A DNA stretch of 64,000 nucleotides from Streptomyces pacificus (GTDB lineage Bacteria; Actinomycetota; Actinomycetes; Streptomycetales; Streptomycetaceae), in contig NZ_BLLG01000011.1 in the NCBI RefSeq assembly GCF_011766325.1, positions 1 through 64,000 of the forward strand. The letters run 5' to 3'. Position numbers and translations under genes: made by a program. Shown here piece by piece: positions 1-8,480 of the stretch (position 1 is its first letter; every line of letters begins with the position of its first letter). The notes beneath the pieces were generated by a model that had not been told where the DNA came from, searched no databases, and worked only from the letters and a program-made list of their open reading frames with translations.

Positions 1-391
1 CGGCGGTGAAATCGCGTCCGACCAGGTCCGGGGCCGGGGCGGCCTTGGCATCCTGCTTCGTCAGGTACCGGCGCTTGCGGCGGGTGACGCCTCGGATGTC
101 GCGTTCCCGCATGATCCGCTCGACCCTTTTCCGGTTGATCGCACGGCCCCCTCGCCGCAGCGCGGCGTGCACGCGCGGGACGCCGTACGCGCCGCGCGAG
201 CCCGCATGGATCTCGCGGATCCGGTCGGCCAACTCATCGTCATCGCACTGCCGTTCGGCGACGGCAGGCCATGAAGCGAGCCATGCGTAGTAGGTGGAGC
301 GGTTGACGCCCAGCGTGCGGCACAGCAGCGCGACACTGTAGCCATCGGGGTTGTCCTCGGTGGCCTTCTCCGCATCGATGAAGCGGCACAC
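1..391 (-). CDS. IS3-family transposase OrfB, N-terminal part (cut by window start)
   Basis: Reading leftwards from a GTG at 391, the frame gives about 130 residues. They begin VCRFIDAEKATEDNPDGYS and continue through an HTH_21-like region (LGVNRSTYYAWLASWP, GSRGAYGVPRVHAALRR, INRKRVERIMRERDIRG). The frame leaves the window at the start of the DDE integrase core (LVGRDFTA). The frame is -1 relative to orfA, so the active product is expected to be an OrfAB fusion made by programmed frameshifting, as in other IS3 elements. No obvious A-rich slippery heptamer is visible near the junction. The catalytic residues lie outside the window, so activity cannot be judged. Confidence 0.85.
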   Translation of the reverse strand, partial: MCRFIDAEKATEDNPDGYSVALLCRTLGVNRSTYYAWLASWPAVAERQCDDDELADRIREIHAGSRGAYGVPRVHAALRRGGRAINRKRVERIMRERDIRGVTRRKRRYLTKQDAKAAPAPDLVGRDFTA

Positions 392-396
392 AGCGC

Positions 397-696
397 CTAC
401 TTCACGATCTCCTTCGCGAAGAAGGCCGCGGCTTTTACCAAGATCTCGTTCGCCTTCCTGACCTCGGCCAGCTCACGGCGCAGGCGCCGAAGCTCGTCAC
501 GCTCATCGCTGGTCAGCGCGCCCGTGGGCCCCTCGCCCCGGTCGATCTGCGCCTGCTTCACCCAGCCGCAGAGCCCTTCGGGGCTGACCCCCAGTTCCCG
601 GGCGATCTCGGTGACGTTTCGATGCGGCGATGAACGTACGAGCGCGATCGCGTCGCGCTTGAACTCGGCCGTGTACCGCTTGCTCATGTTGCTCAT
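397..696 (-). CDS. IS3-family transposase OrfA (HTH_8 type)
   Basis: This is a protein of about 99 residues with the typical OrfA opening MSKRYTAEFKRDAIALV, a helix-turn-helix around residues 25-50 (NVTEIARELGVSPEGLCGWV), and a C-terminal coiled-coil/leucine-zipper segment (ELRRLRRELAEVRKANEIL). OrfA binds the terminal repeats and donates its N-terminus to the OrfAB transposase. ATG codons at 696 and 687 are both possible starts, and a TTG at 705 is in frame. The stop at 397 lies eight bases from the OrfB GTG. The gene appears intact. Confidence 0.9.
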   Translation of the reverse strand: MSNMSKRYTAEFKRDAIALVRSSPHRNVTEIARELGVSPEGLCGWVKQAQIDRGEGPTGALTSDERDELRRLRRELAEVRKANEILVKAAAFFAKEIVK

Positions 697-769
697 GCCA
701 CTCAACCTGGACTGCTTCCTCCGGGACGATCCGTCCCAGTATCAGGCTGTCCACTTCAGTGGGGGAACT

Positions 770-1082
770 TCACGGGGGCGGCGGCCGGTTCCATGGACCG
801 GCGGACACTGTGTGGACGCGCCGGGCTCGAACCACCGCCACGAGGCGCTGAGCATCTCGGCGTCCGACCCCGCGCGTCAGGTGCTCCCGTGCGCCCTGTC
901 GGTCATGACCGGCCGCCGCCGGTCGGCGCGGACCGCCCGGATACACCGATCCGCCCGGATACACCGGTCCGCGCCGGTCCGCGCCCGCCGGAGACGCTTG
1001 TGGCGACGACCGCGCAGACGCCCGACCGACCACCGCCGTACCGCCGCCTGACCACCGCCGGGACCGGATTAGGCTGGTGGCC
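770..1082. other. Non-coding stretch between IS end and DUF6104 gene
   Basis: About 310 bases with no convincing gene on either strand. It contains an 18-base direct repeat (CCGCCCGGATACACCGRT at 933-950 and 951-968) and is otherwise uniformly GC-rich. No promoter consensus is convincing. Confidence 0.5.
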
Positions 1083-1265
1083 ATGTACTTCACCGACCGT
1101 GGCATCGAGGAGCTGGAGAAGCGGCGCGGCGAGGAGGAGATCACCTTCGAGTGGCTCGCCGGGCAGCTGCGCACGTTCGTCGATCTCAACCCGGACTTCG
1201 AGGTGCCGGTCGAGCGGCTGGCCACCTGGCTGGCACGGCTCGACGACGAGGACGACGAGGAGTAG
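1083..1265 (+). CDS. DUF6104 family small acidic protein
   Basis: A 60-residue protein beginning MYFTDRGIEELEKRRGEEE, very acidic at the C-terminus (DDEDDEE). From memory it belongs to the short DUF6104 family found across Streptomyces, whose function is unknown. It has no transmembrane segment or signal peptide. A GTG six bases upstream (1077) is an alternative start, but the ATG at 1083 gives the usual family N-terminus. There is no strong Shine-Dalgarno and it stands alone, transcribed away from the IS element. Confidence 0.75.
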   Translation: MYFTDRGIEELEKRRGEEEITFEWLAGQLRTFVDLNPDFEVPVERLATWLARLDDEDDEE

Positions 1266-1295
1266 CAGGGCGGTTGCGGCCGCCGGGCCGCACCG

Positions 1296-2114
1296 TCACC
1301 GCGCCGGCGCACGGTCGCGGGCCAGCGCGCCGGTAGGCCGTGGGCGAGCAGTACGGCACCGGCGGCCCTCCACCCCGCACTGCGGCGGGCGAGGCCGCGG
1401 ACAGTCGGCGGGAAGCCCGCGGCGATCTGCGCGAGGGCCGGGACGCCGGACCGCGGTGGCCGGTGGCCGGTGGCCGACGGCGTGCACGGTGCGCCCGCGC
1501 CCCTTCTGCGCCACGCCCTGCTCCCTCGCGGCCACGCCCTGCTCCCTCGCGGCCGCGGCCCGGGCCGCGGCGCGGATGCCGTCCGTGTCCGCGCCCGGTG
1601 CGATGCCCTCGGGCAGGGCGGGTCCGGTCCGGGTCGGCACCGCGGCCGGTCCGACCGGCCAGCGCGGGCGCCCGTGTCCGGATCGGGACGGATCAGCCTC
1701 CAGGGCCTGCAGATCGAGGACGGGGGCGAGTGCGAGCCTGGCCGCGAAGGTGTGCATCGCCTCTTCCTCCCCAGCCGTGGTGCCGTCCGCCGGCCAGACG
1801 TAGCCGACCGGGCAGCGGAACCCCGTGGCGAGCGTGAAGCCCACGCGGTCCGCGTCCCACCAGAGGGCGGGCGCGGGGTGGCTCGTGGCGACGGCGAGGG
1901 CCGCGGCCCAGCCGGAGCACACCCGGTCGACGGGTTCGGCGTCGTTCGGCCAGGGCTCCCCCTCCGGTACGAGCATGCTCCAGCCCCGGCCCGCCGGAGC
2001 GAGGAGGAACAGCTCACGCAGGAGGAGGGGGACGAGGGCCTGATGACGTCGTACTCGGCCCGGCAGTGCAGCGCTCCGGCGCACGTCGCGTTCATGCGCC
2101 TCACGTTGGGCCAC
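1296..2114 (-). CDS. Hypothetical protein, possibly frame-damaged at both ends
   Basis: The frame is 272 residues. The middle, about residues 28-150, looks like real protein (VPLLLRELFLLAPAGRGW, RVCSGWAAALAVATSHPAPA, GFRCPVGYVWPADGTTAGE) and resembles uncharacterised Streptomyces proteins. The last 80 or so residues are arginine/proline-rich and read like the wrong frame. The first 25 residues compete with another frame that offers a tidier start (MNATCAGALHCRAEYDVI). A 21-base in-phase duplication gives a repeated AAREQGV. I do not recognise a function. The gene may be intact but fast-evolving, or may carry one or two frameshifts. The GTG start at 2114 is uncertain. Confidence 0.45.
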   Translation of the reverse strand: MAQREAHERDVRRSAALPGRVRRHQALVPLLLRELFLLAPAGRGWSMLVPEGEPWPNDAEPVDRVCSGWAAALAVATSHPAPALWWDADRVGFTLATGFRCPVGYVWPADGTTAGEEEAMHTFAARLALAPVLDLQALEADPSRSGHGRPRWPVGPAAVPTRTGPALPEGIAPGADTDGIRAAARAAAAREQGVAAREQGVAQKGRGRTVHAVGHRPPATAVRRPGPRADRRGLPADCPRPRPPQCGVEGRRCRTARPRPTGALARDRAPAR

Positions 2115-2167
2115 TCTGCCCGTATGTGCCGCCGCCCGGCGGCACCCCTTGACTTCCGGTAGCCGCG

Positions 2168-2199
2168 ATATATCGTGTCAATGACAAGACGCGATATAT
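2168..2199. promoter_or_regulatory. Putative PadR operator (inverted repeat)
   Basis: Twelve-base arms ATATATCGTGTC (2168-2179) and the complement of GACGCGATATAT (2188-2199) are separated by eight bases, with one mismatch. The A/T-rich arms stand out in this GC-rich DNA. The site lies 34 bases before the DUF4097 start and is well placed to overlap the promoter of the DUF4097-PadR operon. PadR proteins commonly repress their own operons. Assignment to this PadR is inference. Confidence 0.6.
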
Positions 2200-2232
2200 T
2201 GCGTTGCAGGCAGGCCCCGGGAGGTCAGCACC

Positions 2233-3081
2233 ATGCCCGACTCGACATGGGAAGTCGCCGAGCCGACGAAGCTCACCTTCGACGAGCCCGTGACATCCCT
2301 CAGCGTGCGCATCGTCAACGGCACGGTGAACATCGTCGGTACCGACGAGAGTTCCGCCCGGCTGGAGGTCTCCGAGATCGACGGCCCGCCGCTGACCGTC
2401 ACGCGGACCGGCGCCGCAATCCTCGTCGCCTACACGGACCCGCCCTGGACGGGCTTGCTCAAGCTGCTCGACCGCAAGGAGCGGCAACGGCACGCGGTGG
2501 TGTCCCTCGCGGTACCCGCCGGGGCCTCCGTCGAGGTCGGTGCCGTCGGAGCGGCCGCGGTCGTCTCCGGCATCCGCGGCCGCACGAACGTACGGGGCGT
2601 CACCGGTGACACCACGCTCGTGGGACTGTCCGGCACCGTCCGGGCCGAGACCGTCACCGGCAGCCTGGAGGCCCAGGCCGTCACCGGCGACCTGCGCCTC
2701 CACTCCGTTTCCGGCGATCTGACCGTGATCGAGGGCGCCGGCTCGTCCGTACGGGCCGACTCCGTGAGCGGCGACATGGCGATCGACATCGACGGCACAC
2801 CCACGGACCTCCGTCTCACCAGCGTCTCCGGTCAGGTCGCCGTGCGCCTGCCGGACCCGGCGGACGCGCGCGTCGAGGCCAACACCACGAGCGGCGCGGT
2901 CTCCAACGCCTTCGAGGACCTCCGTGTCAGCGGGCGATGGGGCGCGAAGAAGATCACCGGCACGCTCGGCACCGGCAGCGGTTCCCTGCACGCCACCACC
3001 GTGTCCGGGTCCATCGCCCTCCTGCGCCGCCCGCCCCGCGCGGACGAGCCGTACGAGGACGAGACAGGAAAGGTGCTCTGA
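2233..3081 (+). CDS. DUF4097 family beta-strand repeat protein
   Basis: A 282-residue protein that starts MPDSTWEVAEPTKLTFDEP after a GGGAGG ribosome site at about 2219. Most of it is repeated short beta strands of the pattern GDxxLxxVSG (for example AVTGDLRLHSVSGDL and SVSGDMAIDIDG), giving the DUF4097 putative adhesin-like solenoid. It has no signal peptide, membrane anchor or sortase motif, so a cytoplasmic location is likely. The PadR gene follows one base after the stop, so the two form an operon. In actinobacteria this pairing is common but the molecular role is unknown. Possibly it is a sensory or scaffold partner of PadR (inference). Confidence 0.85.
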   Translation: MPDSTWEVAEPTKLTFDEPVTSLSVRIVNGTVNIVGTDESSARLEVSEIDGPPLTVTRTGAAILVAYTDPPWTGLLKLLDRKERQRHAVVSLAVPAGASVEVGAVGAAAVVSGIRGRTNVRGVTGDTTLVGLSGTVRAETVTGSLEAQAVTGDLRLHSVSGDLTVIEGAGSSVRADSVSGDMAIDIDGTPTDLRLTSVSGQVAVRLPDPADARVEANTTSGAVSNAFEDLRVSGRWGAKKITGTLGTGSGSLHATTVSGSIALLRRPPRADEPYEDETGKVL

Positions 3082-3082
3082 C

Positions 3083-4021
3083 ATGCCCCCCGTATTCGCC
3101 CATGGCCGGCTGCGCCTGTATCTGCTGAAACTCCTCGACGAGGCCCCGCGCCACGGGTACGAGGTCATCCGCCTGCTGGAGGAGCGCTTCCAGGGGCTCT
3201 ACGCGCCCTCCGCCGGCACCGTCTACCCGCGCCTCGCCAAGCTGGAGGCCGAGGGACTGGTCACCCACGCCACCGAGGGCGGCCGCAAGGTGTACTCGAT
3301 CACCGACGAGGGCCGCGAGGAACTCGCCGGCCGGCGCGGGGAGCTGGCCGACCTCGAGCTCGAGATCCGCGAGTCCGTCTCCGAACTGGCCGCGGAGATC
3401 CGCGACGACGTACGCGGCGCCGCCGGCAAGCTGCGCAGCGAGATGCGCGCCGCGGCGACGGAGAACCGCAGCACCACCGGCCCGGGCACCGACGACGGGG
3501 CCCGGCGGGCGACGAAGGACGAGATGCGCCGCGCGCAGCAGGAGTGGAAGGAGCAGGCGCGCCGGGCCAAGAACGAGTCCCGCCGGGCCCGCGAGGAGGC
3601 GCAGACGGCACGCCGGCAGGCCAGGGAGGCGCAGGACCGGGCGCGGGACGAGATGCAGCGGATCGCCCGCCAGGTCCAGGACCAGGTCCAAGGGCACTTC
3701 GCCCGCGGCGACTGGCCGGCAGCCGTACGGGAAGGGCTTTCCGAACTGACCGCGCAGCTGGGGGGACTGGCCTCGTGGGACACGGCGGGGCGCCCGCGCA
3801 CCGAGCCGGACCCGGCCGGCGGGGCGCCCCGGTGGGCGGAGGAGACGGCGGAGTCCGGGGACCCGGCGCGCGATCTCGAACGCCTCCTGGACCGCTTCCG
3901 CGACGACATCCGCGACGCCGCCCGCGACCACGGTGTGACGCCGGCCCAACTCGCCGAGGCGCGGAGCCATCTGTCGACCGCGGCCGGGCGCATCTCGGCG
4001 CTGCTGCGCGTGGGCGAGTGA
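3083..4021 (+). CDS. PadR family transcriptional regulator, long form
   Basis: A 312-residue protein. The PadR winged helix occupies about residues 1-90 (GRLRLYLLKLLDEAPRHGYE, GTVYPRLAKLEAEGLVTH, GGRKVYSITDEGREEL). It is followed by a long charged alpha-helical region rich in R/E/A (about 90-215), then a Gly/Pro linker and a C-terminal helical domain (LERLLDRFRDDIRDAARDH). Ordinary PadR proteins are 110-190 residues, so the extra helical half is notable and may mediate oligomerisation or ligand sensing. It is translationally coupled to the DUF4097 gene. The palindrome at 2168-2199 is the expected autoregulatory site. Confidence 0.85.
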   Translation: MPPVFAHGRLRLYLLKLLDEAPRHGYEVIRLLEERFQGLYAPSAGTVYPRLAKLEAEGLVTHATEGGRKVYSITDEGREELAGRRGELADLELEIRESVSELAAEIRDDVRGAAGKLRSEMRAAATENRSTTGPGTDDGARRATKDEMRRAQQEWKEQARRAKNESRRAREEAQTARRQAREAQDRARDEMQRIARQVQDQVQGHFARGDWPAAVREGLSELTAQLGGLASWDTAGRPRTEPDPAGGAPRWAEETAESGDPARDLERLLDRFRDDIRDAARDHGVTPAQLAEARSHLSTAAGRISALLRVGE

Positions 4022-4218
4022 GCGCGTCCCGGCGCCGCCGCGCGTCCCGGTGCGCGCCACTGGGGCGAGCCGCCCTACCCGGCGCGCGCCGCCGGGTACC
4101 CCGCCCCGGAGGGTGTAGCGGGCGGACGGGTACGGCGGGCGGGTGGTCCGCACGGGGCCTCCGGCACGGCGCGCAACGGCGTGCCGGAGATCCCTGACGG
4201 AAAGGACAGTCCGAGGGG

Positions 4219-4262
4219 CTGCAGAGGGACTGCAGAAGGACTGCAGAGGGACTGCAGAGGGA
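4219..4262. repeat. 11-bp tandem repeat x4 (CTGCAGAGGGA)
   Basis: Four head-to-tail copies start at 4219, 4230, 4241 and 4252, with one substitution in the second. The array sits immediately downstream of the oxidoreductase stop codon at 4266, in the gap between convergent genes. Confidence 0.9.
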
Positions 4263-4265
4263 CAT

Positions 4266-5231
4266 TCAGGACCCGGTCAGCACGATCTTGCCGAAGAGCT
4301 CGCCGGAGGCCATCTTCTCGAAGCCCGCACGCGCCCGCTCCAGCGGCAGCACCTCGTCGATCACCGGCCGTACGCCGGTCGCGGCGCAGAAGGAGAGCAG
4401 GTCCTCCAGTTCGTCCTTGGTTCCCATGGTGGAGCCGACGACCTTGAGTTCCAGGAAGAAGATCCTGGTCAGCTCGGCGTGCGAGGGCCGGTCGCCGCTC
4501 GTCGCACCGGAGATGACCACGGTGCCCCCCGGGCGGAGCGACTTGACCGAATGCGACCAGGTGGCCGCGCCGACCGTCTCGATGACCGCGTCGACGCGCT
4601 GCGGCAGCCGGGCACCCGGTTCGAACGCGTCGACCGCGCCCAGGTCCACGGCCCGCTTGCGCTTGGCCTCGTCACGGCTCGTGGCGAAGACGCGGAGCCC
4701 GGCCGCCCTGCCGAGGACGATCGCGGCAGTGGCGACCCCACCGCCGGCACCCTGGACGAGCAGCGAGTCGCCCGGCCGCACTCCGGCGTTGGTGAAGATC
4801 ATGCGGTAGGCGGTGAGCCAGGCGGTCGGCAGGCACGCGGCCTCCTCGAAGGACAGCTCCTTCGGTTTGCGCAGGACGTTCCAGGCCGGGACGGCGACCT
4901 GCTCGGCGAAGGTGCCCTGGTACCTCTCGGTCAGGATGGAGCGGGGCTCGTCCGGGCCGACCCCGTGGCCGCTCTGGCCGATGACCGAGTGGAGCACCAC
5001 CTCGTTTCCGTCCGCGTCGACGCCGGCGGCGTCGCAGCCGAGGATCATCGGCAGTCTGTCGTCGGAGAGCCCGATTCCCCTCAGCGACCACAGGTCGTGG
5101 TGGTTGAGGGAGGCGGCCTTGACGTTGATGGTGGTCCAGCCGGGACGGTCCCCGGGGGCCGGGCGGTCACCCAGTTCCAGGCCGTTGAGCGGCTGGTCGC
5201 GGTCGATGCGGGCGGCGTATGCGGCGAACAT
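4266..5231 (-). CDS. Zinc-type alcohol dehydrogenase-like / quinone oxidoreductase (MDR family)
   Basis: A 321-residue medium-chain dehydrogenase/reductase. The N-terminal GroES-like part (ASLNHHDLWSLRGIG, MILGCDAAGV) is followed by the Rossmann fold with the nucleotide motif VQGAGGGVATAAIVLGRAAG and the end motif LPLERARAGFEKMASGELFGKIV. The ATG at 5231 gives MFAAYAARIDRDQPL, the normal family start. The frame stays open upstream only because it runs through the 31-bp repeat array. The likely reaction is NAD(P)H-dependent reduction of a quinone or enal, but the substrate cannot be told from sequence. It lies downstream of malic enzyme on the same strand, about 450 bases away, so it is probably a separate transcript. 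Confidence 0.85.
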   Translation of the reverse strand: MFAAYAARIDRDQPLNGLELGDRPAPGDRPGWTTINVKAASLNHHDLWSLRGIGLSDDRLPMILGCDAAGVDADGNEVVLHSVIGQSGHGVGPDEPRSILTERYQGTFAEQVAVPAWNVLRKPKELSFEEAACLPTAWLTAYRMIFTNAGVRPGDSLLVQGAGGGVATAAIVLGRAAGLRVFATSRDEAKRKRAVDLGAVDAFEPGARLPQRVDAVIETVGAATWSHSVKSLRPGGTVVISGATSGDRPSHAELTRIFFLELKVVGSTMGTKDELEDLLSFCAATGVRPVIDEVLPLERARAGFEKMASGELFGKIVLTGS

Positions 5232-5310
5232 GACCGTGAGCGTAGGGCGGGCCGGTGCGCGGCGGAACCACGCACCGGTGTGACACGCGTCCCTGGCCGC
5301 CCCCCGGCCC

Positions 5311-5450
5311 GGGAGCAACACCCCTGCGGGTCCCCCGGCCCGGGAGCAACACCCCTGCGGGTCCCCCGACCCGGGAGCAACACCCCTGCGGGTCCCCCGA
5401 CCCGGGAGCAACACCCCTGCGGGTCCCCCGGCCCGGGAGAGGCGCCCCCT
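5311..5450. repeat. 31-bp tandem repeat, four copies plus a partial fifth
   Basis: Units begin GGGAGCAACACCCCTGCGGG at 5311, 5342, 5373 and 5404, with a diverged fifth start at 5435. Each carries the junction CCCCCGRCCCGGGAG, which can fold back on itself. The copies are almost identical, differing by one G/A position, so the array is recent. It fills the gap between malic enzyme and the oxidoreductase (5232-5679), in which I see no gene. Confidence 0.95.
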
Positions 5451-5679
5451 GTGCCTTCCCCGGACCGGGGCGGCTCCCGGTCCCCGCGCCACCCGTTCGC
5501 AGGGAGGCGAGGCAACCCGCCCGTCGCGCAGTCCTCAGCACCGGCCAGAGCACCGGCCAGAGCGCCGCGCGGGCGTGCCGCATCGGCGGAGGGGCACGCC
5601 GCGGCCCCGGCCGCGTCGAGCGCGTCCGGGGCCGCGAGGTGAGGGTGCCGAGGGCATCGGCCCCGGCGGCGGGCGGACG

Positions 5680-6900
5680 TCAGCGCCGGGCCACGCCCTC
5701 CAGTCGCGCCGCCGCCGCCACGGCCGCGGTGACCGCGGGGGCGACCCGCTCGTCGAAGGGCGACGGGATGACGCAGTCGGGGGCGAGCGCGTCGCCGACC
5801 ACGTCGGCCAGCGCGTTCGCCGCGGCGATCTTCATGCCCTCGGTGATCCGGGAGGCCCGCACCTGCAGCGCGCCCGCGAAGATGCCGGGGAAGGCCAGGA
5901 CGTTGTTGATCTGGTTCGGGTAGTCGCTGCGGCCGGTGGCCACGACCGCGGCGTACCGGTGCGCCACGTCCGGGTGGACCTCGGGGTTCGGGTTGGCCAT
6001 CGCGAAGACGAAGGCGCCCGGCGCCATCGAGGCGACCGCGGCCTCCGGCACCGTACCGCCGGAGACGCCGATGAAGACGTCCGCGCCGGCCAGGGCCGTC
6101 TCCAGCGAGCCGCTGAAGCCGGCCCGGTTGGTGATCTCGGCGAGTTCCCGCTTGACCGGGTTCAGGTCGTCCCGGTCGCGGCTGACGACGCCCTTGCGGT
6201 CGGCCACCGCCACGTCGCCGAGTCCCGCCGCGAGGAGGAACTTGGCGATGGCCACACCGGCCGCACCCGCGCCCGAGATCACGGCACGCAGGTCGCCCAG
6301 GGCGCGGCCGGTCAGCCTGGCCGCGTTGCGCAGCGCCGCGAGGGTGACGACGGCGGTGCCGTGCTGGTCGTCGTGGAAGATCGGGATGTCCAGCCGTTCC
6401 TGGAGCTTGCGCTCGATCTCGAAGCACCGCGGCGCCGAGATGTCCTCCAGGTTCACCCCGCCGAAGGAGGGTGCGAGCCGGACGACCGTGTCCACGATCT
6501 CGTCGGTGTCCGTGGTCGCGAGGGCGATGGGGACGGCGTCGACGCCGCCGAACTGCTTGAAGAGGATCGCCTTGCCCTCCATGACGGGGAGCGAGGCCTC
6601 CGGTCCGATGTCACCGAGCCCGAGGACCGCCGTGCCGTCGGTCACGACCGCGACCACCTGCGACTTCCAGGTGTAGTCGTGGACGAGTTCCGGCTTCTCG
6701 GCGATGGCGGTGCACACCTTGGCGACACCGGGTGTGTAAGCGAGGGACAGGTCGTCCTTGTTCCGGACCGGCACGGTGGCCTGGACGGCCATCTTGCCGC
6801 CGCGGTGCAGCGCGAAGGCCGGATCGAAGGGTTCCCCGGACTCCCCGGGTGCGCTCTCCGTCCCGCCGACACTGCCGGGATTGACGATCTCCGCTGCCAT
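5680..6900 (-). CDS. Malic enzyme (NAD(P)-dependent malate dehydrogenase, decarboxylating)
   Basis: A 406-residue protein of the short bacterial malic enzyme class. It oxidatively decarboxylates malate to pyruvate, yielding NAD(P)H. The N-terminal malic domain has [11 protein letters not shown] and [15 protein letters not shown], with the acidic metal site region [13 protein letters not shown]. The nucleotide fold has [17 protein letters not shown] and AMANPNPE. The ATG at 6900 gives [13 protein letters not shown], and the open frame extending further upstream is non-coding. In Streptomyces malic enzymes supply acetyl-CoA and reducing power for lipid and antibiotic synthesis (family knowledge). 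The cofactor preference is not certain from sequence. Confidence 0.93.
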   Translation of the reverse strand: MAAEIVNPGSVGGTESAPGESGEPFDPAFALHRGGKMAVQATVPVRNKDDLSLAYTPGVAKVCTAIAEKPELVHDYTWKSQVVAVVTDGTAVLGLGDIGPEASLPVMEGKAILFKQFGGVDAVPIALATTDTDEIVDTVVRLAPSFGGVNLEDISAPRCFEIERKLQERLDIPIFHDDQHGTAVVTLAALRNAARLTGRALGDLRAVISGAGAAGVAIAKFLLAAGLGDVAVADRKGVVSRDRDDLNPVKRELAEITNRAGFSGSLETALAGADVFIGVSGGTVPEAAVASMAPGAFVFAMANPNPEVHPDVAHRYAAVVATGRSDYPNQINNVLAFPGIFAGALQVRASRITEGMKIAAANALADVVGDALAPDCVIPSPFDERVAPAVTAAVAAAARLEGVARR

Positions 6901-7461
6901 GTTCGTTTGACCCCTTAAGTCTTCATCAGTTGAGGGTGTCCACTCCTGGTTGAGGAGGGGTGGGCGGGCACCGCGTCCGCTCCCCGTCCCGGGCGGTCGG
7001 CCCGCCGTGGCAGGGGAGGTGCGTACGCGCGGGCGCGCCGCACAACGCGCCCTGAGCCCCGGATGAGGGGTGTAAGGATCCTTCTTACCGGACGGACGGC
7101 GCCGGAGACGAGTCCATCGGGCGCCCACGGCCGCCCGGTGGCCTGTTCCACGGCGCCGCAAAGGTGACATACCCTGACAAGGCCCCAGCACCTGGAGCAA
7201 CCGCCACGAGAGCCGCTCACACCGGAAGGCGACCGGGAGATCCTCCGGTCGGAAGAAGGAAGAACCGCAGATGATGCGGCTCGACCGGCCTGGATGTGCC
7301 GGCCCCTGGCGCTTCGGGGATCACCCGTTATCCGATTTTGACATGGGCGGCCCACTGAATGGGCTAGTCCGAATGGCAAGATGCCGAGAACACACAGTCG
7401 GCACTCGAAGGCGAGTGCGCGATACCTGGCGAACCCCTTCACCTGCCGGAGGACCACGATC
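6901..7461. other. Divergent intergenic region, malic enzyme / amino-acid ABC operon
   Basis: About 560 bases between the outward-facing malic enzyme and ABC operons. It has no convincing gene. It holds the likely promoter at 7338-7368 and an A-rich patch (GGAAGAAGGAAGAACC) near 7250-7268, with no recognisable riboswitch or operator palindrome. Confidence 0.5.
7338..7368 (+). promoter_or_regulatory. Candidate promoter of the amino-acid ABC operon
   Basis: A TTGACA hexamer at 7338-7343 sits in a locally A/T-richer patch. It is followed 19 bases later by GCTAGT (7363-7368), about 94 bases before the ATG. The spacing is slightly long for a vegetative promoter, so the -10 assignment is tentative. 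Confidence 0.45.
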
Positions 7462-8433
7462 ATGACCGCAAGCACCACCCGCCGCTCGACCGCCGCCAGG
7501 TCCCGGATCGCCGCGGGCAGCGCGATCGTGGTCGCCGGTGCCCTGCTGCTCACCTCCTGCGGCGACCAGACCGACTCCGGATCGGGCAGCAAGGAGACGG
7601 ACGGCGCGACCGCCTCCGCCGCCCCCCTGGCGGACAAGCTGCCGCAGTCGGTCCGCGACAAGGGCGTCATCAAGGTCGGCTCGGACATCGCCTACCCGCC
7701 GGTGGAGTTCAGGGACGACTCCGGCAAGGCCATCGGCATCGACCCGGACATCGCGGAGGCCATGGGCAAGCAGCTCGGCGTGACGTTCGAGTTCCAGAAC
7801 GGCACCTTCGACACCCTGATCACCGGCCTGCGCTCCAAGCGGTACGACATCGCCATGTCGGCCATGACCGACACCAAGGCCCGCCAGGACGGCGTGGACT
7901 CCGAGACCGGCAAGAAGGTGGGCGAGGGAGTCGACTTCGTCGACTACTTCACCGCCGGCGTCTCGATCTACACCAAGAAGGGCGACGACCAGGGCATCAA
8001 GACCTGGTCCGACCTGTGCGGCAAGAAGATCGTCGTCCAGCGCGGCACGGTTTCCGAGGACCTCGCAAAGACCGAGAACGACAAGTGCCTGAAGGCCGGG
8101 AAGGGCAAGATCGCGATCGAGCCCTTCGACAACGACCAGCAGGCCCAGACCCGTCTGCGGGCCGGCGGCGCGGACGCCGGTTCCTCCGACTTCCCCGTCG
8201 CCGCCTACGCCGTGAAGACCTCCGGCGGCGGCAACGACTTCCAGCTCGTGGGCGAGCAGGTCGAGGCGGCCCCGTACGGCATCGCGGTGGCCAAGGACAA
8301 CACCGAGCTGCGTGACGCGCTCCAGGCCGCGCTGGACGCCATCATCAAGAACGGCGAGTACGAGAAGATCATCGCCAAGTGGGGCGTCCAGGCCGGTGCG
8401 GTGACCGAGGCGAAGATCAACGGCGGTTCCTGA
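7462..8433 (+). CDS. Polar amino-acid ABC transporter, substrate-binding lipoprotein
   Basis: A 323-residue family 3 solute-binding protein. The signal peptide (TARSRIAAGSAIVVAGALL) ends in the lipobox LLTSC-G, so the mature protein is lipid-anchored outside the membrane. The mature part has the usual two-lobe motifs (VIKVGSDIAYPPVEFRD, IGIDPDIAEAMGKQLG, AMTDTKARQ). The ATG at 7462 follows GGAGG at about 7448. An upstream in-frame start at 7381 would spoil the signal peptide. The permease follows after 47 bases and the ATPase overlaps it, giving a complete three-gene importer. A glutamate-type or other polar amino-acid substrate is likely. Confidence 0.92.
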   Translation: MTASTTRRSTAARSRIAAGSAIVVAGALLLTSCGDQTDSGSGSKETDGATASAAPLADKLPQSVRDKGVIKVGSDIAYPPVEFRDDSGKAIGIDPDIAEAMGKQLGVTFEFQNGTFDTLITGLRSKRYDIAMSAMTDTKARQDGVDSETGKKVGEGVDFVDYFTAGVSIYTKKGDDQGIKTWSDLCGKKIVVQRGTVSEDLAKTENDKCLKAGKGKIAIEPFDNDQQAQTRLRAGGADAGSSDFPVAAYAVKTSGGGNDFQLVGEQVEAAPYGIAVAKDNTELRDALQAALDAIIKNGEYEKIIAKWGVQAGAVTEAKINGGS

Positions 8434-8480
8434 TCCGGATCGGAACCAGGCCTCGGCACTGAAGCACTGAAAGGCTCCAC

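Larger units (their letters stand above)
1..770 (-). mobile_element. IS3-family insertion sequence, truncated by window edge
   Basis: Two overlapping minus-strand frames, orfA (up to 696) and orfB (from about 391), have the classic IS3 organisation, with orfB in the -1 frame relative to orfA. The end of the element upstream of orfA lies somewhere near 745-775, where TGAAGTGGACAG reads outward on the minus strand, but the other end is outside the window. The terminal repeats and target duplication therefore cannot be verified. A small palindrome (GGGACG/CGTCCC) lies just upstream of orfA. Confidence 0.8.

Noticed and set aside
5311-5450. CRISPR array
   Set aside because: The 31-bp units are directly adjacent with no unique spacers. 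It is a simple tandem repeat.
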